Shown here: piece after piece, positions 27,895-37,036 of the stretch | Numbering within the stretch: position 1 is the first letter of the stretch | Layout: each line of letters begins with the position of its first letter | Assembly: GCF_000805675.1 (NCBI RefSeq) | Contig: NZ_JSEF01000002.1 | Coordinates: forward strand, 62,001-126,000 | Source: Corynebacterium minutissimum | GTDB taxonomy: Bacteria; Actinomycetota; Actinomycetes; Mycobacteriales; Mycobacteriaceae | Length of the DNA stretch: 64,000 nt | Reading direction: 5' to 3' | The notes under the pieces: generated by a model | Told to the model about the DNA's origin: nothing | The model's database searches: none | Seen by the model: only the letters and a program-made list of their open reading frames with translations | Made by a program: the position numbers and the translations under genes

Positions 27895-29619
27895 TTAGGC
27901 TTCTTCCTTAGTGGCTCGTGCGCTGCCGGCGCGCTCGAGAATGTCATTTGCCTCACGGTCGGTGAGGGCAGCCTCGGCGGCAAGCTCCGCCTCGGTGTGC
28001 TGCTTGAAGTGGGAAACCTCGCGCTCGATGTCGCTCTGGTCCCAGCCCAGCAGCGGCGCGACGAACTCAGCAATAGGCTGAGCAGCGGCAACGCCTCGGT
28101 CGGCGAACTCGATGGCCACGCGCAGGCGGCGAGACACGATGTCGTCGATGTGCAGTGCACCTTCGTGGGTGACGGCGTAGCGAACCTCAGCCCAGATGTA
28201 GCTCTCAGCGCCCGGAACCGGCTCAAGGAGGGAGGCGTCCTCGGCGGCAGGAGCCAGAACCTCGCTGATGAGGGAACCGTAGCGGCCGAGCAGATGCTCG
28301 ATGCGCTCCTCGCTGAGGTTGTAGCGGCGCGCGAGCGCCGGAACCTGGTTGGCCAAGGCGTGGTAGCCGTCCGCGCCCAAGATCGGGGTGCGCTCGGTGA
28401 CGGATTCTGCCACCTTGAAGCCCAGTTCCTTAGCGGCCAGGTCCACTGCGTCCTTACCGATAACGCGGTAGGTCGTGTACTTACCACCAGCAACGGAGAC
28501 AAGGCCCGGGGCTACGCGGGCAACGGCGTGGTTGCGGGAGAGGTTGGTGGTGGAGTCGGACTTACCGGACAGCAGCGGGCGCAGACCGGAGTAGACACCA
28601 ACGATGTCCTCACGGGTAATCTTGTTGCGCACGCGCTGGTTGACCTGGTCCAGGATGTAGTCGATATCTGCCTTGGTTGGGGCCGGGTCCGGCAGGGACA
28701 GGCCCTTTTCCCAGTCAGTATCGGTGGTACCGATGATCCAGTACTCGCCCCAAGGAATGACGAAGAGCACGGACTTTTCGGTGACGAAGCACAGAGCGGC
28801 GTCAGCGTCGAGGGCGTCCTTCGGGACAACGATGTGCACACCCTTGGAGGCGTGAACGGTGAACTTGCCCTCCGCGCCGGCCATCTCCTGAATCTTGTCG
28901 TTCCAGACACCCGTGGCGTTGATGAAGACCTTGCCCTTAACGGTAGTCTCGCGGCCGGTCTCGAGGTCACGGACCTGCGCGGCGGTGATGCGGCCGCGGT
29001 TGTCCTTCTCGAAACCGATAACCTCGGTACCGGTACGCACGCTTGCGCCGTATTCAGCAGCGGTGCGCAGGACGGTCATGGTGTGGCGGGCGTCGTCGAC
29101 AAGCGTGTCGTAGTAGCGCACGCCACCGACGACGGCATCCTCCTTGAGGCCCGGGGTCACCTTGAGCACGCCCTTGCGGGTGAGGTGCTTCTGCATCGGG
29201 ACGCTCTTGGCACCACCCATGAGATCGTAGAGGGTAAAGCCGCCGAACATCATGACGCGCTCCCAACCGCGGTGGGTCAGGGGGAAGATGAACTTCAGCG
29301 GCTTGACCAGGTGCGGGGCCAAGGTCGACATGTTGAGCTCGCGCTCCTTGAGGGATTCCGCAACGAGGCGGAAGTCAAACATGGCGAGGTAGCGCAGTCC
29401 ACCGTGGAACATCTTGGAAGAACGCGAGGACGTTCCTGCCGCAAAGTCTTGGGATTCCAGCACGGCCGTCTTCAAACCGCGGGTGGCTGCATCCACCGCA
29501 GCACCAGCACCTACTGAGCCGCCGCCGATAATGACGACGTCATAGTCTTCAGTGGAGTAGTCGTTCCAGGTCTGTTCAAAATACTCGGGGTTAAAGCTGT
29601 GGTTACTCGTCGTGGTCAT
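27895..29619 (-). CDS. glpD: FAD-dependent glycerol-3-phosphate dehydrogenase
   Basis: Oxidises glycerol-3-phosphate to dihydroxyacetone phosphate at the membrane and passes electrons to quinone. The 574-residue protein has the FAD-binding start DVVIIGGGSVGAGAAVDAAT near residue 25. It also has GTSSRSSKMFHGGLRYL, the ATGVWND region and the C-terminal SVAGGKYTTYR. The C-terminal domain of about 150 residues is the usual GlpD helical extension. AGGAG lies about 11 nt before the ATG, a little far. It is the first gene of the glp group, with a 350-bp regulatory region upstream. Confidence 0.96.
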   Translation of the reverse strand: MTTTSNHSFNPEYFEQTWNDYSTEDYDVVIIGGGSVGAGAAVDAATRGLKTAVLESQDFAAGTSSRSSKMFHGGLRYLAMFDFRLVAESLKERELNMSTLAPHLVKPLKFIFPLTHRGWERVMMFGGFTLYDLMGGAKSVPMQKHLTRKGVLKVTPGLKEDAVVGGVRYYDTLVDDARHTMTVLRTAAEYGASVRTGTEVIGFEKDNRGRITAAQVRDLETGRETTVKGKVFINATGVWNDKIQEMAGAEGKFTVHASKGVHIVVPKDALDADAALCFVTEKSVLFVIPWGEYWIIGTTDTDWEKGLSLPDPAPTKADIDYILDQVNQRVRNKITREDIVGVYSGLRPLLSGKSDSTTNLSRNHAVARVAPGLVSVAGGKYTTYRVIGKDAVDLAAKELGFKVAESVTERTPILGADGYHALANQVPALARRYNLSEERIEHLLGRYGSLISEVLAPAAEDASLLEPVPGAESYIWAEVRYAVTHEGALHIDDIVSRRLRVAIEFADRGVAAAQPIAEFVAPLLGWDQSDIEREVSHFKQHTEAELAAEAALTDREANDILERAGSARATKEEA

Positions 29620-29969
29620 GGTTGACCGAATCTCCTCTCTCGCTGCTTACCACTGCGCGGAAAAGACTTGTTCACATGACAAAGGCGCAGCTCAAGCAAA
29701 TGTTGCTCACCCGCCGCGCGAACGACGTTGCCTCGGCGTTGTTCACCACGGACGTTGCCGTGCGGCTGAGATGAAGAAGAAGTTATCTCCCAAACCCCAT
29801 GCTATAGGTCACGCCTTTTTCGTTCTGGAGACGCTACTCACACGTAAGTTCCGGAGGGGTAAGCAGGACTTTTTCACACTACTCAGTAGGTACACAAAAA
29901 GAACACTACCCCCATCAGGGGGCAGCAAAGAGGCATGGGGAATCTCCCAAAAGTGGGAGATGTAGCGAC
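29620..29969. other. 350-bp glpD upstream region
   Basis: A plus-strand frame is open across most of it, but its composition is not protein-like and I reject it. The region holds short inverted repeats: CCCCC-ATCA-GGGGG near 29910, and ATCTCCCA / TGGGAGAT at the right end. The octamer GCATGGGG near 29935 is inverted as CCCCATGC near 29795. The glpD promoter and any carbon-source operators should lie here. Confidence 0.4.
29942..29961 (-). terminator. hairpin after the PlsC-type gene
   Basis: ATCTCCCA and TGGGAGAT with a 4-nt loop, 8 bp past the stop of the acyltransferase gene. No T-run follows on the minus strand, so terminator activity is uncertain. Confidence 0.45.
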
Positions 29970-31706
29970 TTATTTCTTCTTCGACTTCTGCAGGCGGGCC
30001 ATCGCCTCAAGCACTTCCGCCATACCGAAGCGCTCCGCGGAGTAGGTCACGGCCCGAGCCGCCTTGACCACCTCAATGGGAGCGGTCTCAAGGGCCACCA
30101 TATGCACGGCGACGTCCTCGTCGCCTTCGGCAAACGTCTCGTCACCGGGTTCATTCGCAAAGAAGAGGAGGTCCTTCGGTTCGGCTCCAATCTTCTTCAC
30201 CACCGCGGCCAGGCCCTCGGCCGGGGAGGAGGCGGTCGCGACGGGGCCACCGGGAGCGTCGTTAAACTGCACCCCTTCAGCACCTTCGGCACAGGCAATA
30301 CGCCATACGTCCTGCGGGATATCCTCCACGGCAGCGGCATCCAGCACTGTGCCCTGCTGCGAGATAATCACCAGCTCCTCTACCTGCGGGTACACCTGCG
30401 CCAACGCCTCCTGGAGACGCTTGGACACTTCGCCGCCCTCCATGCTCAGTGCGCTCTGATCCGCCACGACGATGCGCGGCACAGCGGAGTACTCCGCCTT
30501 AACGCGGTGCGGCAGACGGGAAACAATGAGGCGAGACTGCGTAGCCGCCGAGAGCAGGCCCTGCTCCACGACGGACCCCGCGAAGATCTCCTTGCCGCTC
30601 GCCGTCATCGACGCCTGCGCCTCGGCGACGTCCGACTTGAGCTGCGCCATAACCTCCGTCACCTTGTCGCGACCTTCTTCCAGGCCACGAGTCGCCTCCT
30701 CCACCACGGAGTTGAGGTTCTCCTTGATCCATTCCAGGGTCTCCGGCGCGGTGCGGGGACGTTCCTTAACTTGGTCGGCGGCGGCGCTCTCGGTGGTGTT
30801 GTCGGGGGCGGCGTCAGAGGGGACGTCGGCAAGCACTGCGTCTTCTTCCGGCGCGGCAGACTTTTTGAGCATCATGCGGTCGCGCACCAGCTCAATGGTG
30901 GCGGCGGAGACATAGCCTTTGAGGTGGGCCAAGTCATCGCGCAAACGACGCACGCGGTAGCGCTCATCCTCCACCACGGCGTCCTGAGCCTCAGCCTCCT
31001 CCAAGGTCGGCGCACCACCGCCCTTGCGGGCAGGTACCCAATACTCGCCCGCGGGCATCGGCCCGAACTCGGACTCATACTGCGTCCACAGCTCCTCAAG
31101 CGCCTCCTGCATGCGGCGACGTACTTCCGCGATATCGGCATCGGCGTCACCAGTGGTGTAGTAGGGCTCCAGCGCCGTAATGAGGATCGGCGTATTCGTA
31201 CGGCCCAAGTGCTTCTTCTGCCCCTTGGTCCAGAGGCGCTGGGAGCCAAAAATAATCTGCGGGATAATCGGCACACCTGCAGCGTGGGCAATGCGCGCAG
31301 CACCATTGCGCATAGATCGGATTTCGAAACTGCGAGAGATGGTGCCCTCTGCAAAGACGCCAACAAGCTCGCCACTCTTGGCCAACTCGGTGCCCTTCAC
31401 AATCGACGCCCCACCATCAATGCGATCCACCGGGACATGCCCCATCACTTCGAAGAGTCGGCCCACTACCGGAGCCTTGAACACCGAGGCCTTGGCCAAG
31501 TAACGCACGAGGCGCTTCTTCTGATACGCCAGGTACGCACCGAAAAGGAAGTCCATATAGCCCGTGTGATTACACACGATGACCGCGCCGCCCTCATCCG
31601 GTATGTTCTCCACGCCCGATAGGCGCATCTTCAAACCTTGGGCCACGGTGACCGCACGGCCCACGTGTGTGATCTGCCGGTAGACAAAATTGGTCACAGC
31701 GCTCAT
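29970..31706 (-). CDS. PlsC-type acyltransferase with C-terminal degenerate HAD-like domain
   Basis: 1-acyl-glycerol-3-phosphate acyltransferase family protein, 578 residues from ATG 31706. That start is preferred over one 57 bp upstream because GGAG lies 4 nt before it. The acyltransferase domain has CNHTGYMDF (His47, Asp52) and FAEGTISRS. Residues about 280-400 are a charged, helical linker. Residues 410-570 read as a HAD core: an initial strand PRIVVADQSAL (motif I reduced to DQS), a helix, VIISQQGT, then AEPKDLLFFANEPGDE, VAVHMV and a closing FGMAEVLEAM. These correspond to motif IV and the C-terminus of Cof-type enzymes. Most catalytic acids appear lost. The M. tuberculosis region has acyltransferase genes Rv3814c-Rv3816c next to a HAD gene. 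The fusion reading is inference. Confidence 0.8.
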   Translation of the reverse strand: MSAVTNFVYRQITHVGRAVTVAQGLKMRLSGVENIPDEGGAVIVCNHTGYMDFLFGAYLAYQKKRLVRYLAKASVFKAPVVGRLFEVMGHVPVDRIDGGASIVKGTELAKSGELVGVFAEGTISRSFEIRSMRNGAARIAHAAGVPIIPQIIFGSQRLWTKGQKKHLGRTNTPILITALEPYYTTGDADADIAEVRRRMQEALEELWTQYESEFGPMPAGEYWVPARKGGGAPTLEEAEAQDAVVEDERYRVRRLRDDLAHLKGYVSAATIELVRDRMMLKKSAAPEEDAVLADVPSDAAPDNTTESAAADQVKERPRTAPETLEWIKENLNSVVEEATRGLEEGRDKVTEVMAQLKSDVAEAQASMTASGKEIFAGSVVEQGLLSAATQSRLIVSRLPHRVKAEYSAVPRIVVADQSALSMEGGEVSKRLQEALAQVYPQVEELVIISQQGTVLDAAAVEDIPQDVWRIACAEGAEGVQFNDAPGGPVATASSPAEGLAAVVKKIGAEPKDLLFFANEPGDETFAEGDEDVAVHMVALETAPIEVVKAARAVTYSAERFGMAEVLEAMARLQKSKKK

Positions 31707-31800
31707 GGTGCTCCAAACAGGTAAGAAACCTCGCCGCCTGAAGGAGGCGGCGAGGAGGGACAAGTCAGGGCGATGCGCGCGAAACCCCGCGCGCAGCGAT

Positions 31801-33066
31801 TTACTGGGAGTTTACGGGGTAAAGCACATCCTTGCCCACGAAAGGACGAAGAGCTTCTGGAACCACAACAGAACCGTCCGCCTGCTGGTGGTTTTCCAGG
31901 ATGGCCACGAGCCAGCGGGTAGTAGCGAGGGTGCCGTTGAGGGTAGCGGCGTACTGCGTCTTGCCGTTCTCATCGCGGTAGCGAGTGGAGAGGCGGCGGG
32001 CCTGGAAGGTCGTGCAGTTGGAGGTCGAGGTCAGCTCGCGGTAGGTGCCCTGGGTGGGAACCCATGCCTCGTTGTCGAACTTGCGGGCAGCGGAGGAGCC
32101 CAAGTCACCACCGGCGATATCGATGGTGCGGTACGGCAGCTCCATAGCGGCCAGCATGTCCTTTTCCATTGCGAGCAGCTTCTGGTGCATCTCTTCGGCA
32201 TCTTCCGGCTTGCAGTAGATGAACATCTCGAGCTTGTCGAACTGGTGCACGCGCAGAATGCCGCGGGTGTCCTTGCCGTGCGAACCGGCCTCACGGCGGA
32301 AGCAGGAGGACCAGCCAGCGTACTGAATCGGGCCGTTGGACAGGTCGATGATTTCGTCCTTGTGATAACCGGCCAGGGCCACCTCCGAGGTGCCGACGAG
32401 GTAAAGGTCATCTTCCTGGAGGTAGTAAACCTCATCCGAGTGCTGGCCCAAGAAACCCGTGCCCTGCATGACGTCCGGGCGCACGAGCACCGGCGGGATC
32501 ATGAGCTTAAAGCCAGCCTCACGGGCCTTCTGCGCGGCCAACATGAGCATGCCCAACTGCAGGAAGGCGCCGTCACCAGTGAGGTAGTAGAAGCGGGCAC
32601 CGCCGACCTTGGCACCGCGTTTGACATCGATAAGCCCCAGCGTCTCACCCAACTCCAGGTGATCCTTCGGCTCGAAGTCGAACTCCGGCTTTTCGCCTAC
32701 TTCCTCAATCAGCACGAAGTCATCTTCGCCACCGGCCGGCGCGCCTTCGACCACGTTGGAGAGCTGATACTGCAGCTCCTCCACCTTGGCCTCAGCGGCA
32801 GCCGCTTCCTCGCTCGCTGCCTTCACCTTCTCCTTGAGCTCATTCGAGCCTTCCAGAAGTGCCGGGCGCTCCTCCGGGGAGGCTTGGCCAATCTTCTTGC
32901 CAAAGGCGTTCTGCTCAGAGCGCAGTTCGTCCGCCTTCACAATCGCCGCGCGGCGCTGCTCATCGGCGGCAAGCAGCTGGTCCACCAACTGGGGATCCTC
33001 CCCACGGTTAACCTGGGAAGCGCGGACTACATCGGGGTTTTCGCGAAGAAACTTGAGATCAATCAC
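31801..33066 (-). CDS. serS: seryl-tRNA synthetase
   Basis: Class II aminoacyl-tRNA synthetase that charges tRNA-Ser (and tRNA-Sec where present). The 421-residue protein has the N-terminal tRNA-binding coiled coil (about 30-100, ending in [10 protein letters not shown]). Motif 2 is [20 protein letters not shown] and motif 3 is [17 protein letters not shown]. The start is GTG 33066. TAGACT lies 7 nt before it with no Shine-Dalgarno, which suggests a leaderless mRNA. It is divergent from the farR-like regulator with 65 bp between starts. Confidence 0.97.
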   Translation of the reverse strand: MIDLKFLRENPDVVRASQVNRGEDPQLVDQLLAADEQRRAAIVKADELRSEQNAFGKKIGQASPEERPALLEGSNELKEKVKAASEEAAAAEAKVEELQYQLSNVVEGAPAGGEDDFVLIEEVGEKPEFDFEPKDHLELGETLGLIDVKRGAKVGGARFYYLTGDGAFLQLGMLMLAAQKAREAGFKLMIPPVLVRPDVMQGTGFLGQHSDEVYYLQEDDLYLVGTSEVALAGYHKDEIIDLSNGPIQYAGWSSCFRREAGSHGKDTRGILRVHQFDKLEMFIYCKPEDAEEMHQKLLAMEKDMLAAMELPYRTIDIAGGDLGSSAARKFDNEAWVPTQGTYRELTSTSNCTTFQARRLSTRYRDENGKTQYAATLNGTLATTRWLVAILENHQQADGSVVVPEALRPFVGKDVLYPVNSQ

Positions 33067-33131
33067 GTCTCATAGTCTAGCGCATGCACTACCCTTTGCG
33101 GTGGTAATAACCAGCGGCCTATCATAGTGTT
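33067..33131. promoter_or_regulatory. serS / farR-like divergent leaderless promoters
   Basis: On the minus strand TAGACT (plus 33074-33079) ends 7 nt before the serS GTG. On the plus strand TATCAT (33120-33125) ends 6 nt before the regulator ATG, with TTGCGG 18 nt upstream of it. Both positions predict transcription starting at or next to the start codon. Confidence 0.55.
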
Positions 33132-33863
33132 ATGGCGCCTCACATCATCACCGACGGCCCCGTGCCTAAGCACGCGCAGCTGCGGGATATTCTCTCGGAG
33201 CTCTGCCGCACCACGCTCAAGCCTGGCGATATCCTGCCTGGCGAGCGCATTTTAGAAGAAACCTATGGCGTTTCCCGCATCACGGTTCGTCGCGCCATCG
33301 GGGATTTGGTTGCGGAAGGCCGCCTGCGCCGCGTGCGTGGCAAAGGCACGTTCGTGGCGCCGAACCCACTGGTGAGCCGCCTGCACCTAGCGTCATTCTC
33401 CGATGAGATGGGGATCCAGAAGGTCACGGCGTCCTCCAAGATCCTGCTCGGTGAGCGCAGCACCGCGCCGGACGAGGTGTGCGAATTCTTTAATACCACT
33501 CCCACCGTGGCCCATACCCACCTGCGCCGCCTGCGCTTGGGCGATGGCGAGCCCTATTCCATCGATGACGGCTGGTACAACTCCACCTTTGCGCCGACGC
33601 TGCTGGAAAATGACATTTACAAGTCCGTCTATGCCATTTTGGGCTCGACGTTCGACGTTCCCATTACAGAGGCCGAACAGACGGTGACGGCGGTAGCGGC
33701 GGATGATGAGATCGCCGCGCTTCTCGACGTCTCCCCAGGCACCCCCCTCCTCCACATCACCCGTTTCGCCCGTTCTGGGGACCGGCCGGTGGAATGGTGC
33801 TCCTCGGTCTACCGCACCGACCGCTACCGGCTGACCTCCCGCGTCGCCCGCGCTTCTCAGTAA
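33132..33863 (+). CDS. farR: GntR/HutC-family regulator, FarR-like
   Basis: Transcription regulator of 243 residues. A winged helix-turn-helix occupies residues 8-78 (ILPGERILEETYGVSRITVR, then GRLRRVRGKGTFVA). A UTRA ligand-binding domain follows from about 95 to the end (HLRRLRLGDGEPYSIDDGWY, then PLLHITRFARSGDRPVEW). In C. glutamicum a HutC-type regulator, FarR (cg3202), is encoded close to glpK, the same neighbourhood as here. It has been linked to glutamate and acyl metabolism. The name is assigned by position and family only. TATCAT lies 6 nt before the ATG, so it is probably leaderless. Confidence 0.75.
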   Translation: MAPHIITDGPVPKHAQLRDILSELCRTTLKPGDILPGERILEETYGVSRITVRRAIGDLVAEGRLRRVRGKGTFVAPNPLVSRLHLASFSDEMGIQKVTASSKILLGERSTAPDEVCEFFNTTPTVAHTHLRRLRLGDGEPYSIDDGWYNSTFAPTLLENDIYKSVYAILGSTFDVPITEAEQTVTAVAADDEIAALLDVSPGTPLLHITRFARSGDRPVEWCSSVYRTDRYRLTSRVARASQ

Positions 33864-33930
33864 ACGTCACGGTAGGTCGCGGGAAGCATCTAGGAGCCGC
33901 TCAGCCTGAGGGGGTACTATGAGGAGTTCT

Positions 33931-35028
33931 ATGAGCACTACTTCTGCATGGCGCTCCGCCTCCGCCATCCGCGTCGTCCTCGTTGCCGCCTTGGCCGCGG
34001 CCGCCTTCATGGCTGCCTACGGTGTGTTCAGCGGCGATTCCTCCAGCAATGACACGGCCGCGGACGAGTCCACCGCCCCCAGCGTCGACGGTAGCCAAGC
34101 CGCCGACCCCTCTGCCCCAGACGCAGCGGCAGCATCCTTCACATCCGCCTCCGCGGGAGCATGCGTGACGTGGGATATTGCGCCGGATGGCACCGCCACC
34201 GGATTCGAGCAGACCAGCTGCGATAAGCCACACCGCTTTGAAATCTCCGCGCGCGAGGACTTGAGTGCCTACCCCACCAGTGAGTTCGGCCGCAATGCCG
34301 AGCGCCCAGACATTACCCGCCAGAATGCGCTGCGCGATGAGCTCTGCGAGGCACCAACAGTGAGCTACCTCGACGGCAAGTGGGATCCCCAGGGGCGTTA
34401 CGACATCGCCTCCATCCTGCCGCCAGCAGCCTCGTGGGAGAAGGGTGACCGAACCCTGCTGTGCGGCCTACAGACCACAGACGCCGCGGGTGTCCCGCAA
34501 GAGTCCACGGGAAAGGTGGCGGAGGTGGACCAGGCGGTCGTCGCCAAGCCAGGCGAATGCCGCAAGGTCGATGAATCACAGGTGGTCAGCACCGTGCCGT
34601 GTACCGAGCCGCACCAGATGGAGACCGTCTCCGTCATTAACCTGGCGGAGCGTTTCCCCGATGGCTACCCCAGCGATGAGGAACTGGACAAGCACCTTTC
34701 GGAGACCTGTACCCAGGACGCCATGGATTACCTGGGCGGTGAAGAAAATCTTTACCAGTCCACGCTGCAGCCCTTCTGGGATGCACTGTCCCGCGAATCG
34801 TGGGAAGGCGGATCCCGTTCGGTGAATTGCTCCTTGATCCATGTCAACCGTGGTTTCTTCTCCACCGTGACGGGCTCGGCCAAGGACGGGCGTGACGGTC
34901 TGATGATTGATGGCGCCCCGCCTACCGAACAGCCCAAGCGCAACCCGTTGCGCGATCCGAATGCCCAGGGCGGTGGCGAGACACCTGCCGCCCCTACCGA
35001 AGACCCGGCTGCCGCGCCAGCACAGTAG
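33931..35028 (+). CDS. septum-formation family membrane-anchored protein (Rv3835-like)
   Basis: Predicted single-pass protein of 365 residues from ATG 33931. An earlier ATG at 33919 is also in frame. I prefer 33931 because AGGAG lies 4 nt before it. The N-terminal membrane segment (about 10-32) is followed by a Ser/Asp/Ala-rich linker and two similar extracytoplasmic units, each with paired cysteines (GACVTWD to CDKPHRFE, and GECRKVDES to CTEPHQMETV). These repeats match the septum-formation family. The tail (about 325-365) is Pro/Ala-rich. The function is unknown beyond the family name. It precedes the zincin gene by 27 bp, the same pair as Rv3835-Rv3836. Confidence 0.82.
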   Translation: MSTTSAWRSASAIRVVLVAALAAAAFMAAYGVFSGDSSSNDTAADESTAPSVDGSQAADPSAPDAAAASFTSASAGACVTWDIAPDGTATGFEQTSCDKPHRFEISAREDLSAYPTSEFGRNAERPDITRQNALRDELCEAPTVSYLDGKWDPQGRYDIASILPPAASWEKGDRTLLCGLQTTDAAGVPQESTGKVAEVDQAVVAKPGECRKVDESQVVSTVPCTEPHQMETVSVINLAERFPDGYPSDEELDKHLSETCTQDAMDYLGGEENLYQSTLQPFWDALSRESWEGGSRSVNCSLIHVNRGFFSTVTGSAKDGRDGLMIDGAPPTEQPKRNPLRDPNAQGGGETPAAPTEDPAAAPAQ

Positions 35029-35055
35029 GCGCCCGAATCACAAAGAGGAACAGCA

Positions 35056-35403
35056 ATGTATGAGGTCAGCGAGGAGCGTTTTGAAGAGCTCGTAGGCGAA
35101 GCCTTGGACAAAATTCCGGACAGGTTCGTCGATCAGATGCGCAACGTCGTCATCCTTGTCGAGGACGAGAACCCAGACAACCCCCATCTGCTGGGCCTCT
35201 ACGAGGGAGTCATGCTGACGGAACGCACCGCCTCACACACCGGCTACCTGCCGGATGCCATTTCCATCTACCGCAAGCCGCTGCAGTCCATCTGCAACTC
35301 AGAGGAAGAGCTAGCGCACGAGGTCATGGTGACCGTCTTCCACGAGGTAGGCCACTACTTTGGCTTCGAGGAGGACCGCCTCCACGAGCTGGGCTGGGGG
35401 TAG
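35056..35403 (+). CDS. small zincin-like metallopeptidase family protein
   Basis: 115-residue protein with a clear HEVGHYFG zinc-binding motif (HExxH) near residue 96. The sequence matches the short zincin-like family typified by Rv3836. No third zinc ligand can be assigned with confidence, although a Glu/Asp cluster (EEDRLHELGWG) follows. There is no signal peptide, so it acts in the cytoplasm. Substrates are unknown. AAAGAGGAA precedes the ATG by 6 nt. It is probably co-transcribed with the septum-type gene. Confidence 0.85.
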   Translation: MYEVSEERFEELVGEALDKIPDRFVDQMRNVVILVEDENPDNPHLLGLYEGVMLTERTASHTGYLPDAISIYRKPLQSICNSEEELAHEVMVTVFHEVGHYFGFEEDRLHELGWG

Positions 35404-35436
35404 GCGCCCTGCGGCACCTGCCGCACCTATCACCGA

Positions 35437-36084
35437 TTAGACGTCGGTATCGGCCCAGCGCTTCAGGGTCCACTGACCAAAGTGCTGGCCGTGTGGCTCC
35501 ATGAGGGTAAAGCGGCAGTTGGGCATATAGCCGGTGTAGGCAAAGTCCGGGTCCACGCCGCAGGCATGGGTCGTGACCACACGGATTGCCGCGCCGTGGC
35601 TGACGACGATGACATCTTCGTCGCTACCAAGCTCCGCGGCAATGTCCTCCAACACCGGCTGGTAGCGCTCCAGCACGTCGGTGTAACTTTCGCCGCCCGG
35701 CATGCGGGCTTCCGGATCACCATCGACCCAGCCGCGCAGGGCCACCATGTATTCGCGGTGGGTATCCTCGCTGCCGCTCATCTCGTGCTCGCCGGCGTAG
35801 ACCTCGTGCAGACCCACGCGGACCTCGACGGGGACGTTGCGTTCATCGGCAGCCTCGGCATACGCCTTGGATGCCAACATGGCCGTCTGCTGGGCTCGCA
35901 GCGCAATGGAGCAGACGAAGCGTACGCGGCGGCCTTCACACAGCTCGGCCAACTCCCGGCCCACGTCCTCTGCCTGACCGCGGCCGCGCTCGGTCAGCTC
36001 GGCGCCCGGCGGGCGAGTATCCATGATGCGGTCAATGTTGGAAAAGGTCTGGCCGTGGCGCAGGAGAATGATTCTTCCGGTCAT
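35437..36084 (-). CDS. histidine phosphatase (phosphoglycerate-mutase-like)
   Basis: 215-residue phosphatase with the catalytic RHGQTFSN near residue 9 and the second histidine in VVSHGAAIR near residue 160. It corresponds in position to Rv3837c. Despite the mutase label, most members are phosphatases of small molecules; the substrate here is unknown. It lies 10 bp after pheA on the same strand and is likely in one transcript with it. Confidence 0.88.
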   Translation of the reverse strand: MTGRIILLRHGQTFSNIDRIMDTRPPGAELTERGRGQAEDVGRELAELCEGRRVRFVCSIALRAQQTAMLASKAYAEAADERNVPVEVRVGLHEVYAGEHEMSGSEDTHREYMVALRGWVDGDPEARMPGGESYTDVLERYQPVLEDIAAELGSDEDVIVVSHGAAIRVVTTHACGVDPDFAYTGYMPNCRFTLMEPHGQHFGQWTLKRWADTDV

Positions 36085-36094
36085 GCTTCACACA

Positions 36095-37003
36095 TTATTG
36101 CCCGGTGCGTACCTTCGCTACCCATTCATCCGCCTGGTTCAACCGAGCCAGATCCAGCTGGGCCTTCGGCGTTGCCGCAGCGGAGGGCCACGAGCCTACG
36201 AAGACCACCTCTTCTGCGCGCAGCCACAGCGCCCGCAGGGCCTCGGCCACGGGTTGATCATCAATGTGCCCGATGAGATCCGCATGGAAGCGGTAATTGC
36301 CAAAGACGGTACGGAGTGGACGGGACTCGATGCGGGTGAGGTCCACGCCGCGGTGCGCAAACTCTTGCAGGGCGCCCACGAGTGAGCCGGGTTCGTTGGG
36401 CAGGGTAAAGATGACGGACGTGCGGTCGTGGCCAGTGCGCGCGGTGGGTTGGCCGGCGGGGCCCACCAGGACGAAACGAGTGGTGGCGCCCTCGACGTCG
36501 GCGATATTGTCCGCTAGTGCATCCAGCTCAAAGACCTCCCCGGCACGGGCAGGGGCTGCTGCTGCATCCACCTCGCCGCGCGCCACAGCCTGGGCAGCCG
36601 CGCCATTCGACGCCGCCGGGACATACTCCACGCCCGGCAGATTCTCCTCCAACCAGCCGCGAACTTGCTGGTAGGCCACCGGATGAGTCGAGAAGGTTGT
36701 AATCTCCTGGGCGCTCTTGCCCCGAGTCAGGATGGAGAAGGACACCGGAAGGTCCACTTCGCGGTAAATCTGGACCGGGGAACCATCAGCCAGCGCATCG
36801 AACGTGGCCGTAACTGGCCCGTCCACGGAATTTTCAATGGCCACGCAGGCATAATCGGCGTCGCCTGAACGCACCGCGGCTAGCGCTTCCTTCGGCGAAC
36901 CTACGGGAAGCGGTGTCGTTTCGCCCAGATCTGCGGCGAAACGTTGCATTGCCGCCTCCGTAAACGTCCCGGCCGGTCCCAAGAATGCGATGGTGGTGCT
37001 CAT
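36095..37003 (-). CDS. pheA: prephenate dehydratase
   Basis: Converts prephenate to phenylpyruvate in phenylalanine synthesis. The 302-residue monofunctional enzyme starts FLGPAGTFTEAA. It carries the ENSVDGPV and ATTRFVLVG signatures (residues around 73 and 175) and ends in an ACT regulatory domain with GSLVGALQEFA and ESRPLRT, the usual site of phenylalanine feedback. TAAGGT lies 7 nt before the ATG and there is no Shine-Dalgarno, so it is probably leaderless. It is divergent from the amidase gene with only 33 bp between start codons. Confidence 0.96.
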   Translation of the reverse strand: MSTTIAFLGPAGTFTEAAMQRFAADLGETTPLPVGSPKEALAAVRSGDADYACVAIENSVDGPVTATFDALADGSPVQIYREVDLPVSFSILTRGKSAQEITTFSTHPVAYQQVRGWLEENLPGVEYVPAASNGAAAQAVARGEVDAAAAPARAGEVFELDALADNIADVEGATTRFVLVGPAGQPTARTGHDRTSVIFTLPNEPGSLVGALQEFAHRGVDLTRIESRPLRTVFGNYRFHADLIGHIDDQPVAEALRALWLRAEEVVFVGSWPSAAATPKAQLDLARLNQADEWVAKVRTGQ

Positions 37004-37036
37004 GCAGGCAACCTTAGCCCACTAGACTGGGCCGCC
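37004..37036. promoter_or_regulatory. back-to-back pheA / amidase promoters in 33 bp
   Basis: The minus-strand -10 TAAGGT (plus 37011-37016) serves pheA. The plus-strand -10 TAGACT (37023-37028) serves the amidase. The -10 boxes are 6 bp apart, so each -35 region would fall on or beyond the other gene's start codon. Confidence 0.5.

Noticed and set aside
29612..29965. Open frame of 117 codons on the plus strand upstream of glpD
   Set aside because: It overlaps the glpD start in antisense, has no ribosome-binding site, and has composition expected of non-coding AT/GC mixed DNA with hairpins.
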